From an uncultured Clostridia bacterium (GTDB taxonomy: Bacteria; Bacillota; Clostridia; Christensenellales; UBA1242): DNA of 64,000 nucleotides. Numbering within the stretch: position 1 is the stretch's first letter; every line of letters begins with the position of its first letter. Location: NCBI GenBank assembly GCA_947627545.1, contig CANQWK010000004.1, forward strand, positions 1-64,000. The letters are read 5' to 3'. Below are positions 51,263-59,794 of the stretch, in pieces. The notes under the pieces are model-generated. The model saw nothing but the letters and a program-made list of their open reading frames with translations, was not told the origin of the DNA and did no database searches. The position numbers were made by a program, and so were the translations under genes.

Positions 51263-52450
51263 ATGGAAAGAATTTATTTTGATAATGCTTCAACAACTAG
51301 TCTAGGTGGAGAAGTGCTAAGTGCCATGATGCCTGTACTTACCGATACGTATGGAAATTCAGCATCAGTGCATAGCTTCGGAAGAGATGCCGCTCAGTTG
51401 GTTGATAACAGTAGAGATTATATTGCTTCAAGCATAAACGCAAAATCTAATGAAATTTATTTTACTTCTGGCGGAAGCGAAGCTAACAGCCTTGCAATTA
51501 TTGGCATAGCAACCGCAAATAGAGGCAGAGGTAACCATATTATAACAAGCAAAATTGAACATCCATCAGTTTTAAATGCTTGCAAATACCTTGAAAAAAG
51601 TGGTTATGAAGTTACCTATTTAGATGTAGATAAAAATGGATTTATTCGCTTTGCAGAATTGTTAGGTGCAATAAAAACAAACACAATTTTAGTTTCAATT
51701 ATGGCTGCTAACAATGAATTAGGCACAATTCAAAACCTTAAAGCTATTGCCAACACCGTGCATGAAAAAGGCGTAATTTTTCACACAGACGCTGTTCAAT
51801 TATATGGCAATATGTCTATTGATGTTGAAGATATTGGAATAGATGCAATGAGCGTTTCTGCTCATAAATTATATGGTCCAAAAGGTGTAGGTTGCCTATA
51901 TATAAGCAACAAAATCAAATTTGACCCTATTATTTTTGGCGGTAATCAAGAGCGCAATAAACGCGGCGGAACGTTAAATACAGCCGGAATTGTAGGCTTT
52001 GCAAAGGCTTGCGAAATTGCTAACCGAGATTTACGAACAAACAACCATAAATTGCGTGAATTAAGCAGTTATTTTGTAAATAAATTAAAAGAATCGGTTG
52101 ATAATGTGATATTTAATGCCGACACAAAACAAAAACTTCCACATATAATTTCAGCAACTTTTGTTGGCGTAGATGGTGAAAGTTTATTAACAAAACTAGA
52201 CCTTAACGGAATTGCAGCGTCATTAGGAAGTGCTTGTACAAGTGGAAGTTTGCAAATTTCACATGTAATTCAAGCAATAGGCATTAATAATAATGATGCT
52301 AAAAGCACAATTCGTTTTAGCCTTGGCAAAAATAATTCTTTTGAAGAAATAGATAGTGCAATAAACATCATTAAGCGTTCGGTGGAAGAATTAAGAGCAT
52401 TTTCTTCAACTTATGGTGCAAAAACTCGCAAAAGAAAGGGAGATAAATAA
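51263..52450 (+). CDS. Cysteine desulfurase (NifS/IscS family)
   Basis: A 395-residue PLP enzyme freeing sulfur from cysteine. IYFDNASTTSLGGEV at the N-terminus, SGGSEANSLAI (near 72), HTDAVQ and the PLP Lys in SAHKLYGPKGVG (near 200), and the catalytic Cys loop GSACTSGS (near 320) are intact. Followed at once by a NifU-like scaffold gene, so a sulfur/Fe-S assembly role is likely; tRNA thiolation is an alternative. GGAG precedes the ATG. Confidence 0.95.
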   Translation: MERIYFDNASTTSLGGEVLSAMMPVLTDTYGNSASVHSFGRDAAQLVDNSRDYIASSINAKSNEIYFTSGGSEANSLAIIGIATANRGRGNHIITSKIEHPSVLNACKYLEKSGYEVTYLDVDKNGFIRFAELLGAIKTNTILVSIMAANNELGTIQNLKAIANTVHEKGVIFHTDAVQLYGNMSIDVEDIGIDAMSVSAHKLYGPKGVGCLYISNKIKFDPIIFGGNQERNKRGGTLNTAGIVGFAKACEIANRDLRTNNHKLRELSSYFVNKLKESVDNVIFNADTKQKLPHIISATFVGVDGESLLTKLDLNGIAASLGSACTSGSLQISHVIQAIGINNNDAKSTIRFSLGKNNSFEEIDSAINIIKRSVEELRAFSSTYGAKTRKRKGDK

Positions 52451-52452
52451 TT

Positions 52453-52809
52453 ATGTATAGTGATATAGTTTTAAACATATTTAACAACCCTAAGAACGCC
52501 GGCAGAATTAGCAAACCAGATGGTATTGCAGATTTTTATAGCGAAGACGAAACTGAACATGTTGAATTTTCTTTACGTGTTGAAGATGGCGTTATAACTA
52601 ATTGCAAATTCAGGGCACAAGCAAACCCTTACATAATTGCCATTTGCGAAAAAATAACCGAATTAGTTGTAGATAAAAACATTAAAGATGTGTTTTTAGA
52701 CCCATACACAGTAAAAAAAGCATTAGGAGATGAAAGTCCAATAAACATTCAATTTTGCATTAATTGCTTAAAATTCGCAATCGACAATTATATTGATAAG
52801 CAAGAATAA
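52453..52809 (+). CDS. NifU/IscU-like protein lacking the usual Cys ligands
   Basis: A 118-residue protein with the IscU-fold start YSDIVLNIFNNPKNAGRISKPDG. In working IscU the three cluster Cys lie in an NPxCGD loop, a GC-x-x-x-x-A-S-S segment and a C-terminal CS segment. Here the first is SEDETEH, the second is AQANPYIIAICEKI and only CINC near the end has Cys. The scaffold chemistry is therefore doubtful. It follows the desulfurase by 2 nt, so it likely acts with it, possibly as a sulfur acceptor or regulator. Other explanation: degeneration. Confidence 0.82.
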   Translation: MYSDIVLNIFNNPKNAGRISKPDGIADFYSEDETEHVEFSLRVEDGVITNCKFRAQANPYIIAICEKITELVVDKNIKDVFLDPYTVKKALGDESPINIQFCINCLKFAIDNYIDKQE

Positions 52810-52979
52810 AGTAAATTTAATTTTTGTAAGTATTTATTGCTAATTTTTAAGTGTTTTTACAAATTTTAATTGTTAAAAATTATAAATTAATAAAATTTAT
52901 ATGTAAAAAAATGGCAATTAACAACAACATTTTACTGCATAATTCGCCACAAATTGCAAACACTAATTTTGGAGGGATT

Positions 52980-53165
52980 ATGAAAGAGTTATTAATTGGC
53001 ATGGGCATTGGTTTTGTTGTTGGAGCAATAACTTGCAAAACAAACAAACCTTTGGCAGACACAGTAGAAAAGGGTGTAGAAAAAGGCAAAGAAATTATAG
53101 AAGATATCAAAGACGAAATTGAAACCCAAGCTAAAAAAAGCAAAAAACAAACCAAAAATAATTAA
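52980..53165 (+). CDS. Small membrane-anchored protein, YtxH-like
   Basis: A 61-residue protein with one N-terminal hydrophobic, Gly-rich helix (LLIGMGIGFVVGAITCK) and a charged Lys/Glu helical tail, the layout of YtxH-type small proteins. I start at 52980, which has GGAGG six bases upstream; in-frame upstream extension lacks a site. A strong terminator follows. Function unknown. Confidence 0.78.
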   Translation: MKELLIGMGIGFVVGAITCKTNKPLADTVEKGVEKGKEIIEDIKDEIETQAKKSKKQTKNN

Positions 53166-53189
53166 AACGCAGCAAAACTGCGTTTTTTC
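53164..53189 (+). terminator. Terminator after the small membrane protein
   Basis: AAAACGCAG (53164-53172), CAAAA loop, CTGCGTTTT (53178-53186), then T. Confidence 0.9.
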
Positions 53190-53271
53190 TTTAATTGATT
53201 ATATAATAAAAAAATTTCAAAAAATTATTAAAAAATGTTTGACAAATCTCAAAAAAAATGAAATTTTGATA

Positions 53272-53300
53272 TTGACTATTTTAACTTCTTATGGTAAAAT
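53272..53300 (+). promoter_or_regulatory. Promoter of the sigma-like pair
   Basis: TTGACT (53272-53277), 17-nt spacer, TAAAAT (53295-53300). Predicted start near 53307, which excludes an in-frame upstream start at 53291 and supports ATG 53321. Confidence 0.7.
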
Positions 53301-53320
53301 ACAAACGAACTGAGGTAAAT

Positions 53321-54094
53321 ATGGGGATAAAAAAACAATATACAGAAACTATTATTAAAAAAATGTACAAGTTTTCTTCCAAATTAGAGGATAAAGACAT
53401 TTTAAAGCAATATGAACAAATTATAGAAAGATGTTTTCCAAACATTAGCAATGTTTCAATGGCGGATTTTGAAACAATTTCGCAAGAAATAAAAACTCAA
53501 TTAGCAAAAAATGAGCAGGCAACATCGGTAAACAAGTTGATTAACAAAACTAAAACATATTTAAAAAAATTTGCAAAATTTTATATTAATAATGGTTTAG
53601 ATATATCCAATTTTGAAGATGAATTAGATGCGTTGCAATGTGAATTTGTTATAGGCTTAAACAACATAGTTAGCAGAAAAACATGGTTTGCTAATTATAA
53701 TAGTTTTACTGTAAGAATGAACGATATTGTAGATGACTTTATTGTACATCTTTGCATTAATTTAGAAAAAGAAAAAGCAATTGAATTTAAACAATTAGAT
53801 GGTAAAACAATTAATCTAATAGGCAATAGGCTATATCAAAAAACTATAAAAGACATCAAAACAGAAGAATTGAGGGCGGAATTACACAAAGTTTTTAACA
53901 GTCTTGGTAACCGCGATGCAAGCATATTATCTAATTATTTTTTAAGAGAAAGCAAAAATATAAATTGTGTTCAAATTGCAAAAGAACATAATTTGTCGTA
54001 TCAACGTGTTTCTCAAATTATTAATGAATCAATAGAAATTATAAGAGAAACAACAAATCCAATTTTAAAAGAATACTATACAAACTCTGATTAA
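53321..54094 (+). CDS. Sigma-70 region-4-like protein A
   Basis: A 257-residue protein. The C-terminal 75 residues are a sigma-70 region 4-like helix-turn-helix (LGNRDASILSNYFL, then CVQIAKEHNLSYQRVSQIINESI). The upstream 180 residues are helical and lack a recognisable region 2 (-10 recognition). The segment AKFYINNGLDISNFEDELDAL resembles AEFYVKYHLNPETFIDNLTDM in the next gene, so the two are paralogues. GAGG precedes the ATG. Could be an alternative sigma factor, an anti-sigma partner or an HTH regulator; DNA binding is the only safe inference. Confidence 0.78.
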   Translation: MGIKKQYTETIIKKMYKFSSKLEDKDILKQYEQIIERCFPNISNVSMADFETISQEIKTQLAKNEQATSVNKLINKTKTYLKKFAKFYINNGLDISNFEDELDALQCEFVIGLNNIVSRKTWFANYNSFTVRMNDIVDDFIVHLCINLEKEKAIEFKQLDGKTINLIGNRLYQKTIKDIKTEELRAELHKVFNSLGNRDASILSNYFLRESKNINCVQIAKEHNLSYQRVSQIINESIEIIRETTNPILKEYYTNSD

Positions 54095-54153
54095 TTTACA
54101 TCTATTAATTTAAAAAAAATAATAATTAAATTTTGGTTAATAAAGGATGACTT

Positions 54154-54726
54154 ATGAAAAAATCATTAGAATATTATATTAATTTAATAAAAACATCTTA
54201 CCCTGAAATTGTAGATAATGACAAACGCAAAAGTGAATATAAAACCGCTATTAATTTGGCAGAATTTTATGTAAAGTATCATCTAAACCCTGAAACATTT
54301 ATTGATAATTTAACAGATATGTTTTTAAAAACTTCTACTTTTAAATATAAGCATTCGTTGCGTGAAAAAAGTTTTTTACATGCTATAATAAACAAAAAGC
54401 AAAAAGAACAGAATAAAGATAAATTTATTTGCCAATCAGTTGTAAATGATATTTATTCTCAATCTATTTATGAAAAAGAACTTGAGGAAATGGAAATTGC
54501 TGAATTAAAATCTCATTTTGATGAAATTTTTAAAATTTTAACTCCAATAGAACAATCTGTTTTAATTGATTATTATAATTTAAATTACGAGGGTAGAAAA
54601 ACACAAGAACAAATAGCAAAAAAATACAATATATCGGATTGGCGAGTAAGTCAAATTATTCATAAAGCATTGTTAAAATTAAGGCATCCAAAATGTTCAA
54701 GAAAAATTCATGATTTTTTATGGTAA
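54154..54726 (+). CDS. Sigma-70 region-4-like protein B
   Basis: A 190-residue paralogue of the gene upstream. The C-terminus is strikingly like RpoD region 4.2: LTPIEQSVLIDYYNL, GRKTQEQIAKKYNISDWRVSQ, ALLKLRHPKCSRKIHDFL. Residues 1-about 110 have no clear region 2 or 3; the short shared helix (AEFYVKYHL) matches the paralogue. AAAGGA precedes the ATG; it starts 59 nt after gene A, same transcript. Role uncertain. Confidence 0.78.
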   Translation: MKKSLEYYINLIKTSYPEIVDNDKRKSEYKTAINLAEFYVKYHLNPETFIDNLTDMFLKTSTFKYKHSLREKSFLHAIINKKQKEQNKDKFICQSVVNDIYSQSIYEKELEEMEIAELKSHFDEIFKILTPIEQSVLIDYYNLNYEGRKTQEQIAKKYNISDWRVSQIIHKALLKLRHPKCSRKIHDFLW

Positions 54727-54731
54727 TTTGT

Positions 54732-54760
54732 TTGCTTAATAAATAAAAGTGAGTTATTAT
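54732..54760 (+). promoter_or_regulatory. Promoter of ruvX, near-leaderless geometry
   Basis: TTGCTT (54732-54737), 17-nt spacer, TATTAT (54755-54760), seven bases, ATG at 54768. No Shine-Dalgarno. Confidence 0.5.
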
Positions 54761-54767
54761 ATTAACA

Positions 54768-55181
54768 ATGAAAGCAATGGGCATAGATTTTGGTTTAAAA
54801 CGTATAGGCGTTGCGTTTAGTGATGAAACTAAATTTTTAGCAACGCCTTTTGCTGTTTATCATAGAAAAGACTTGCAAAGCGATTTGCTTTATTTAAAAA
54901 ATTTAACCGAAACAAATAAAGTAGATGAAATAGTGTGTGGGCTGCCGCTAAATCCAAAAGGAGAAGAAGGTCCAATTGCTCAAGAAACTCGAGCTTTTAT
55001 GCAAGAATTAACTAAATTAACCAAAATAGAGCCAATTTTTGTTGATGAACGCTTATCAAGTTCCTTAGCAGAACAATTTTTAGCAGAACGTGAAAAAGAT
55101 TGGCGTAAAAGAAAGGAAAAATTAGATAGCGTTGCCGCTTCAATAATTTTGCAAGACTATTTAGATGGCAGAAAAAATTAA
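54768..55181 (+). CDS. ruvX: Holliday junction resolvase-like YqgF/RuvX
   Basis: A 137-residue RNase H-fold protein acting in pre-16S rRNA 5' maturation and possibly DNA recombination. MGIDFGLKRIGVAFSD with catalytic Asp, a GLPLNPKGEEGP loop, and VDERLSSSLAEQFL identify it. Followed by DUF1292, as in the Bacillus alaS-yrzL-yrrK-yrzB cluster. The start lacks a Shine-Dalgarno and appears nearly leaderless. Confidence 0.94.
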   Translation: MKAMGIDFGLKRIGVAFSDETKFLATPFAVYHRKDLQSDLLYLKNLTETNKVDEIVCGLPLNPKGEEGPIAQETRAFMQELTKLTKIEPIFVDERLSSSLAEQFLAEREKDWRKRKEKLDSVAASIILQDYLDGRKN

Positions 55182-55247
55182 TTTATAAAAACAAACTTAA
55201 TAATTATACAATTAAACTTAAATTATTAAAATAAAAAGGAGAGAATT

Positions 55248-55625
55248 ATGAAAGATTTAAGGGAAGAAATTAAACAAAAAAAAGTTGCTCGAAAACAAAA
55301 CTCAAATTACGATGCAATATCGCAAATTTTAGACGAACATAACAGCGATAATGTAACATTATATGACGCACAAAACAAGCCAATTGAATTTGAACAAATT
55401 GCATTAATTCCTCGCAGAAATAAATTAACAAGGTTAGATGAATTGTTTACAATTATGATACCTATAACTCCTATGCAAGGCGTTAATGAAGGGGAAGGCG
55501 TTGTGTTTAAAATAGACGAAAAAAGCCGAGATATAGAAGTTGTTAATGACCAAGAAATTATAGATGATATTTTAGATATTTATCAAAAACTTATAGAAAA
55601 CGGCGAGGGCGAAAACGAAGAATAA
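55248..55625 (+). CDS. DUF1292 family protein (YrzB-like)
   Basis: A 125-residue acidic protein. The middle (NVTLYDAQNKPIEFEQIALIPRRNKLTRLDELFTIMIPI) and a downstream GEGVVFKIDEKSRDIEVVND give the DUF1292 pattern. The gene follows ruvX as yrzB does in Bacillus, supporting the call. No function known. AAGGAG precedes the ATG. The N-terminal 30 residues are a charged extension. Confidence 0.85.
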   Translation: MKDLREEIKQKKVARKQNSNYDAISQILDEHNSDNVTLYDAQNKPIEFEQIALIPRRNKLTRLDELFTIMIPITPMQGVNEGEGVVFKIDEKSRDIEVVNDQEIIDDILDIYQKLIENGEGENEE

Positions 55626-55697
55626 CAATTTTTGTAAATTAAACCTTAATTTCACATAAAAAATTGTTAAATTAATTAACAACTTTTAAATGGTATC

Positions 55698-55726
55698 TTG
55701 ACAATTTTATATAATTATATTAAAAT
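55698..55726 (+). promoter_or_regulatory. Promoter of the 55745 gene
   Basis: TTGACA (55698-55703), 17-nt spacer, TAAAAT (55721-55726). Predicted start near 55733 leaves a very short leader with AAGGAG. Confidence 0.7.
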
Positions 55727-55744
55727 ACCAAACAAGGAGTTGTT

Positions 55745-56752
55745 ATGATTACATCATTTGCCAGCATTGAAAAAATATATACAAAATATGGTTTTAACAG
55801 CAAACAATTTTCCAAAATAATTAAAAAAAGTTATTTACCAAATGTTGTGCAGTTTTTATTGTCTTTAAACTTAACAGATAAACCAGAAATAGTTGAATAT
55901 TTGCAAACAATAAAGCAGCCAATTTTAATTTTAACTCTTAACAACTTAGAAAATTTACCTATTCAAACTCAAAAAACAATATATTTAAATTTAATAAATA
56001 TAAATTCAAATTTAACCGAATACATTTTCAAAAAAATATATGATGGAAGAGGAATTAATCATTGTGATTTAAGAAAAAATAGTGTAGTTTTTTCATTTAA
56101 AGAATTAAGCAATTTTAATTTATCTCAACTGAACACAACAGATATGGCTTTTTTGCTTGTAGATTTAGTAATGGACAAAAGAGAAATTGAAGAATTACCT
56201 GTTCAAAACATTGAAAAAACTTATTCTTTTAAATATTTAAAATTAGTTATAAATAAAATAAAACCTATGGTTAATTTTTCAGTTTTAGAATTAGTTTGTT
56301 CAATAATTAACAACTCGCAATTAAGCAATAGTTACTTTGTAATAGTCCTAAATTTATTAGGTTATAGTAAACAAGAAATTAAAACTATGTATATTCAGGC
56401 ATATAACAATAAATCTTATATTCTTATGGAAATGTTAGTTGAATTTTATGATTATTTGCCAAAATCTTTATTTGCCGATTTTGTTATAAAATATAAAAAA
56501 GATAAAGCGTTTATAACATTTATGAGATTTTCACACTATTTAAGCGAAGATAAGAATAAAGAATTGCTAGCAATAATAAAAAACAATCATAAACATAGTC
56601 AAATTAGTCAAATAAAAGAGATTATAACAAAAAATAATCTTTTTGATAAAGAAACAACTTTAAAAATTTTTGAAGATTTTAATATTCATCAATTTGATGA
56701 TGCGAAAATAACTAAAACTAAGCCAATTAAAACATTAAAAAAAACCAACTAA
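55745..56752 (+). CDS. Hypothetical helical protein (335 aa)
   Basis: I do not recognise this 335-residue protein. It is helical throughout, with repeated hydrophobic/basic helices (for example NNLENLPIQTQKTIY, SLNLTDKPEIVEYLQ) that might form an alpha-alpha superhelix, but no clear repeat period. No signal peptide, Cys motif or catalytic site. It has its own consensus promoter and a strong terminator that overlaps the stop codon region, so it is an independent gene. Sits just before the rpsB block. Confidence 0.75.
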   Translation: MITSFASIEKIYTKYGFNSKQFSKIIKKSYLPNVVQFLLSLNLTDKPEIVEYLQTIKQPILILTLNNLENLPIQTQKTIYLNLININSNLTEYIFKKIYDGRGINHCDLRKNSVVFSFKELSNFNLSQLNTTDMAFLLVDLVMDKREIEELPVQNIEKTYSFKYLKLVINKIKPMVNFSVLELVCSIINNSQLSNSYFVIVLNLLGYSKQEIKTMYIQAYNNKSYILMEMLVEFYDYLPKSLFADFVIKYKKDKAFITFMRFSHYLSEDKNKELLAIIKNNHKHSQISQIKEIITKNNLFDKETTLKIFEDFNIHQFDDAKITKTKPIKTLKKTN

Positions 56753-56769
56753 ATTAGGTTGGTTTTTTT
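56738..56769 (+). terminator. Terminator after the 55745 gene
   Basis: AAAACCAAC (56741-56749) and GTTGGTTTT (56758-56766), 8-nt loop, T-run. It begins within the last codons. Confidence 0.9.
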
Positions 56770-56854
56770 CATTTTAAAAAAATTGCTGAAAATCACTTTA
56801 CCTTTTTAATAATAAGAAACGTTTTAGAAATCTCAAAAAAATTTTAAAAATCTA

Positions 56855-56883
56855 TTGACTTTAATAATCAAATTTGATAGTAT
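56855..56883 (+). promoter_or_regulatory. Promoter of rpsB-tsf
   Basis: TTGACT (56855-56860), 17-nt spacer, TAGTAT (56878-56883). Predicted start near 56890, leaving a leader of about 155 nt. Confidence 0.65.
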
Positions 56884-56889
56884 TAAAAA

Positions 56890-57044
56890 GTTCAAAGAAA
56901 AATAGCACCCAATTTGATTGCTTTGTCTGTTCCGTAATTTATTTTATAATTTATAATCGTAAATTTATAAATCATTTCAAATTATAATTTAATGCGGTTA
57001 AAAGCAAAATGATGGTTGGGGAAGGACAAACAGGAGGTTAATTT
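56890..57044 (+). promoter_or_regulatory. rpsB leader with long-range stem, candidate uS2 autoregulatory element
   Basis: TTTGTC-TG-TTCC (about 56921-56933) can pair with GGAA-G-GACAAA (about 57019-57030) immediately before the AGGAGG ribosome binding site (about 57032). The stem brackets nearly the whole leader. A regulated rpsB leader is known in several bacteria; the pairing here is my own reading. Confidence 0.45.
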
Positions 57045-57899
57045 ATGTCAGTTATTTCTATGAAACAATTATTGGAGGCTGGTTGTCATTTCGGCCACCA
57101 AACTAGGAAATGGAATCCTAAAATGAAAAAGTATATCTTCACAGATAGAAACGATATTCACATATTAAATCTTGAAGATACTGCTAAAAAAATTGATGAA
57201 GCGTATGTTTTCATTAAAGAAAAAGTGCTTGCAGGTGCAAATGTATTGTTCATTGGCACTAAAAAACAAGCTAGCGAAACTGTTAAGCAAGAAGCTGAAC
57301 GCTGCGGAATGTATTATGTAAACACTCGTTGGTTAGGTGGCACATTAACTAATTTCACAACCATTCGCAAACGTATTGACAGAATGAACAAATTAAATAA
57401 TATGGAAACTCTAGGAGATTTTGACCTTCTTCCTAAAAAAGAAGTTATAAAGTTAAAAGCGGAAAGAGATAAACTTGCTAACAATTTAAGCGGCATTAAA
57501 GATATGGCAACAATTCCAGGCCTTATAGTGTTAGTTGACCCACACATAGAGCATATTGCAGTTAGAGAAGCAAAAAGGTTAAATATTCCTACAATAGGCA
57601 TTGCAGATACTAACAGCGACCCAGACGATGTTACAATTTGCATTCCAGCAAATGATGATGCTTTTGGTTCTGTTAAATTAATTTTATCAGCTTTGGCAGA
57701 TGCTGTATTAGAAGCAAAGGGCGGAGTTATTTTACATGACTTAAACGCAAAAGATGAAGATGTTTCTATGGAAGCAATTGTTACAGGCGATATTAAAATT
57801 CAATTAGATAATCAACCAGAAGAAGATGAAATTGTTGAAAAGAAAAAACATCCATCAAAATCTAAAAAAGAAAAGAAAGAAGAACAAGTTGAAGAATAA
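57045..57899 (+). CDS. rpsB: Ribosomal protein uS2
   Basis: A 284-residue small-subunit protein. [51 protein letters not shown] and [31 protein letters not shown] are the family core. It carries about 40 extra C-terminal residues that are Lys- and Glu-rich, beyond the usual length of about 240-250. AGGAGG precedes the ATG. tsf follows 133 nt later. Confidence 0.98.
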   Translation: MSVISMKQLLEAGCHFGHQTRKWNPKMKKYIFTDRNDIHILNLEDTAKKIDEAYVFIKEKVLAGANVLFIGTKKQASETVKQEAERCGMYYVNTRWLGGTLTNFTTIRKRIDRMNKLNNMETLGDFDLLPKKEVIKLKAERDKLANNLSGIKDMATIPGLIVLVDPHIEHIAVREAKRLNIPTIGIADTNSDPDDVTICIPANDDAFGSVKLILSALADAVLEAKGGVILHDLNAKDEDVSMEAIVTGDIKIQLDNQPEEDEIVEKKKHPSKSKKEKKEEQVEE

Positions 57900-58032
57900 T
57901 TATTAAAAGTTTAAAACATTTTTTAACAAATTAATTTAATAATATCTCAACTTAAAGAAATTCAAGTTTAAAAATTCATTATATATATTGTGTAATTAGT
58001 TTAAATAATACACTAAATAAAAGGAGAATAAA

Positions 58033-58920
58033 ATGATTAGTGCTAAAGATGTAGCTAATTTAAGAGATATGACTGGTGCAGGCATGATGGACTGCAAACG
58101 TGCTTTAGAAGAAGCAAATGGCAACACTGAAAAAGCAATTGAAATATTGCGTGAAAAGGGTGTAGCAAAAGCAGCTAAAAAACAAAGCAGAATAGCGGCT
58201 GAAGGTGTTGTTGGTGCATATATTTCAGGCAAAACTGGTGTTTTGCTAGAAATTAACTGCGAAAGCGACTTTGTTTCTAAGGGAGATATATTCCACAACC
58301 TTGTTCAAACAGTTGCAAAAGTTGTTGCAGAAAATAAACCTAAAACTGTAGAAGAATTAAACAACTGCAAATGCGAAGGTTCAACTGTTGCAGAATATAT
58401 TACAAATCAAACAGTTAAAATTGGCGAAAAAATTTCAATTCGCCGCTTCGAAATTTATGAAACAAGCGGAAAAATTGAAACATATATTCACATGGGCGGA
58501 AAAGTTGGCGTTATGGTAGAAGCAACCGATTTTGTAAGTGGAGAAGATGTTTTACATGATGTTGCTTTGCAAATCGCAGCAAGCAAGCCAGACTATGTTA
58601 GTGAAAAAGATGTTCCTAATGAGGTTGTAGAAAAAGAAAAAGAAATTATGCTTGTTCAAATGCAAAATGACGAAAAGAATGCCAATAAACCAAAAGAAAT
58701 TTTACAAAAAATTGTATTAGGAAAAATTAGCAAATTCTATGAAGAAGCTTGTTTACTAAATCAACCATTTATTAAAGATGATAGCAAAAAAGTAAAAGAT
58801 GTAATCGGCAATAAATTTAAAGTTAAACGCTTTGTTCGTTGGAACATGGGCGAGGGCTTGGAAAAGAAAGTTGAAGATTTTGCAGCCGAAGTTGCCGCAC
58901 AAACAGGCAAAAAGAACTAA
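58033..58920 (+). CDS. tsf: Translation elongation factor Ts
   Basis: A 295-residue nucleotide exchange factor for EF-Tu. VANLRDMTGAGMMDCKRALEEANGN (UBA-like N-terminus), NCESDFV near 76 and IHMGGKVGVMVEA are present. Length is normal. AAGGAG precedes the ATG. pyrH, which normally follows, is absent; a terminator and 300 nt of gap follow instead. Confidence 0.97.
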   Translation: MISAKDVANLRDMTGAGMMDCKRALEEANGNTEKAIEILREKGVAKAAKKQSRIAAEGVVGAYISGKTGVLLEINCESDFVSKGDIFHNLVQTVAKVVAENKPKTVEELNNCKCEGSTVAEYITNQTVKIGEKISIRRFEIYETSGKIETYIHMGGKVGVMVEATDFVSGEDVLHDVALQIAASKPDYVSEKDVPNEVVEKEKEIMLVQMQNDEKNANKPKEILQKIVLGKISKFYEEACLLNQPFIKDDSKKVKDVIGNKFKVKRFVRWNMGEGLEKKVEDFAAEVAAQTGKKN

Positions 58921-59226
58921 AAACTAATAAAAATAAAAGCACTTTTATGCTGTGCTATGTAAAGAACAAAAAAATGAGCAATTGCTCATTTTTTATTTTT
59001 TAGTTTAATTTTTAAATTCAATTAAATTAACTTTTAATTTAAACCTTTTCAAAATTATGGTAAAATTTGTTTTTTTGTCAAGTTAATTTTAAATTTAGTT
59101 GCTATTTTTTTTCAAATTTATTATTATATTCCTATCAATAATATAATTTTAATTCTACTGCCTAAACAAATTAAAATAATATATACAAATTTTACATGAT
59201 TAATAAAATTATTAAAAGGAGAAATT
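58921..59226. other. Intergenic region, no gene (pyrH position)
   Basis: 306 nt containing the tsf terminator (58968-58994) and otherwise unstructured AT-rich DNA before frr. In related genomes pyrH lies here; I see no trace of a UMP kinase frame. No clear promoter for frr is visible; weak TAAAAT/TATAAT-like boxes only. Confidence 0.65.
58968..58994 (+). terminator. Terminator after tsf
   Basis: AAAATGAGC (58971-58979), AATT loop, GCTCATTTT (58984-58992), T-run. Works on both strands. Confidence 0.9.
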
Positions 59227-59793
59227 ATGAACGAAAATTGCGAAATGGAAATGATGGAATATGACGATAAGTTAAAAAAAGCATTCGACCATTTAGTAGA
59301 TGAATATATGCTTATTAGAGTGGGGCGTGCCAACCCCAAAATGCTTGAAAACATTATGGTTGATTATTATGGAACTCGCACTCCACTAAAACAAACCTGC
59401 AACATAACAGTACAAGATGCTAGAATGATTATTGTTTCACCTTGGGATGTTTCAACATTAAAAAATTTGCGTTCGGGCATTGAGGCAGCAAACTTAGGTG
59501 TTTCTGTGGGCGATGACGGTAAAATTATTCGAGTGGGCTTTCCTATGCTAACAGAAGAGCGAAGAAAAGAATTTTCAAAGGACGCAAAAAAACTTCTAGA
59601 AGAATGTAAAATTGCAATGCGTAATTTAAGAAGAGATGTTTTAGAAAGTTTTAAAACTATGAAGAAAAATGCTGAAATAAGTGAAGATGAATACAATTCG
59701 CTTGAAAAAGATGTTCAAAAAGCATTAGATTCTTACACTTTAAAGGCAGACAATGCCTGCGACAAAAAAGTTGCAGAAATAATGGAGGTATAG
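59227..59793 (+). CDS. frr: Ribosome recycling factor
   Basis: A 188-residue factor that splits post-termination ribosomes with EF-G. IRVGRANPKMLENIMVDYYGTRTPLKQ, IIVSPWDVSTL and RREFSKDAKKL (slightly paraphrased as ERRKEFSKDAKKL) follow the family. Length is normal. AAAGGAG precedes the ATG. Its stop lies one nucleotide before uppS. Confidence 0.97.
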   Translation: MNENCEMEMMEYDDKLKKAFDHLVDEYMLIRVGRANPKMLENIMVDYYGTRTPLKQTCNITVQDARMIIVSPWDVSTLKNLRSGIEAANLGVSVGDDGKIIRVGFPMLTEERRKEFSKDAKKLLEECKIAMRNLRRDVLESFKTMKKNAEISEDEYNSLEKDVQKALDSYTLKADNACDKKVAEIMEV

Positions 59794-59794
59794 C

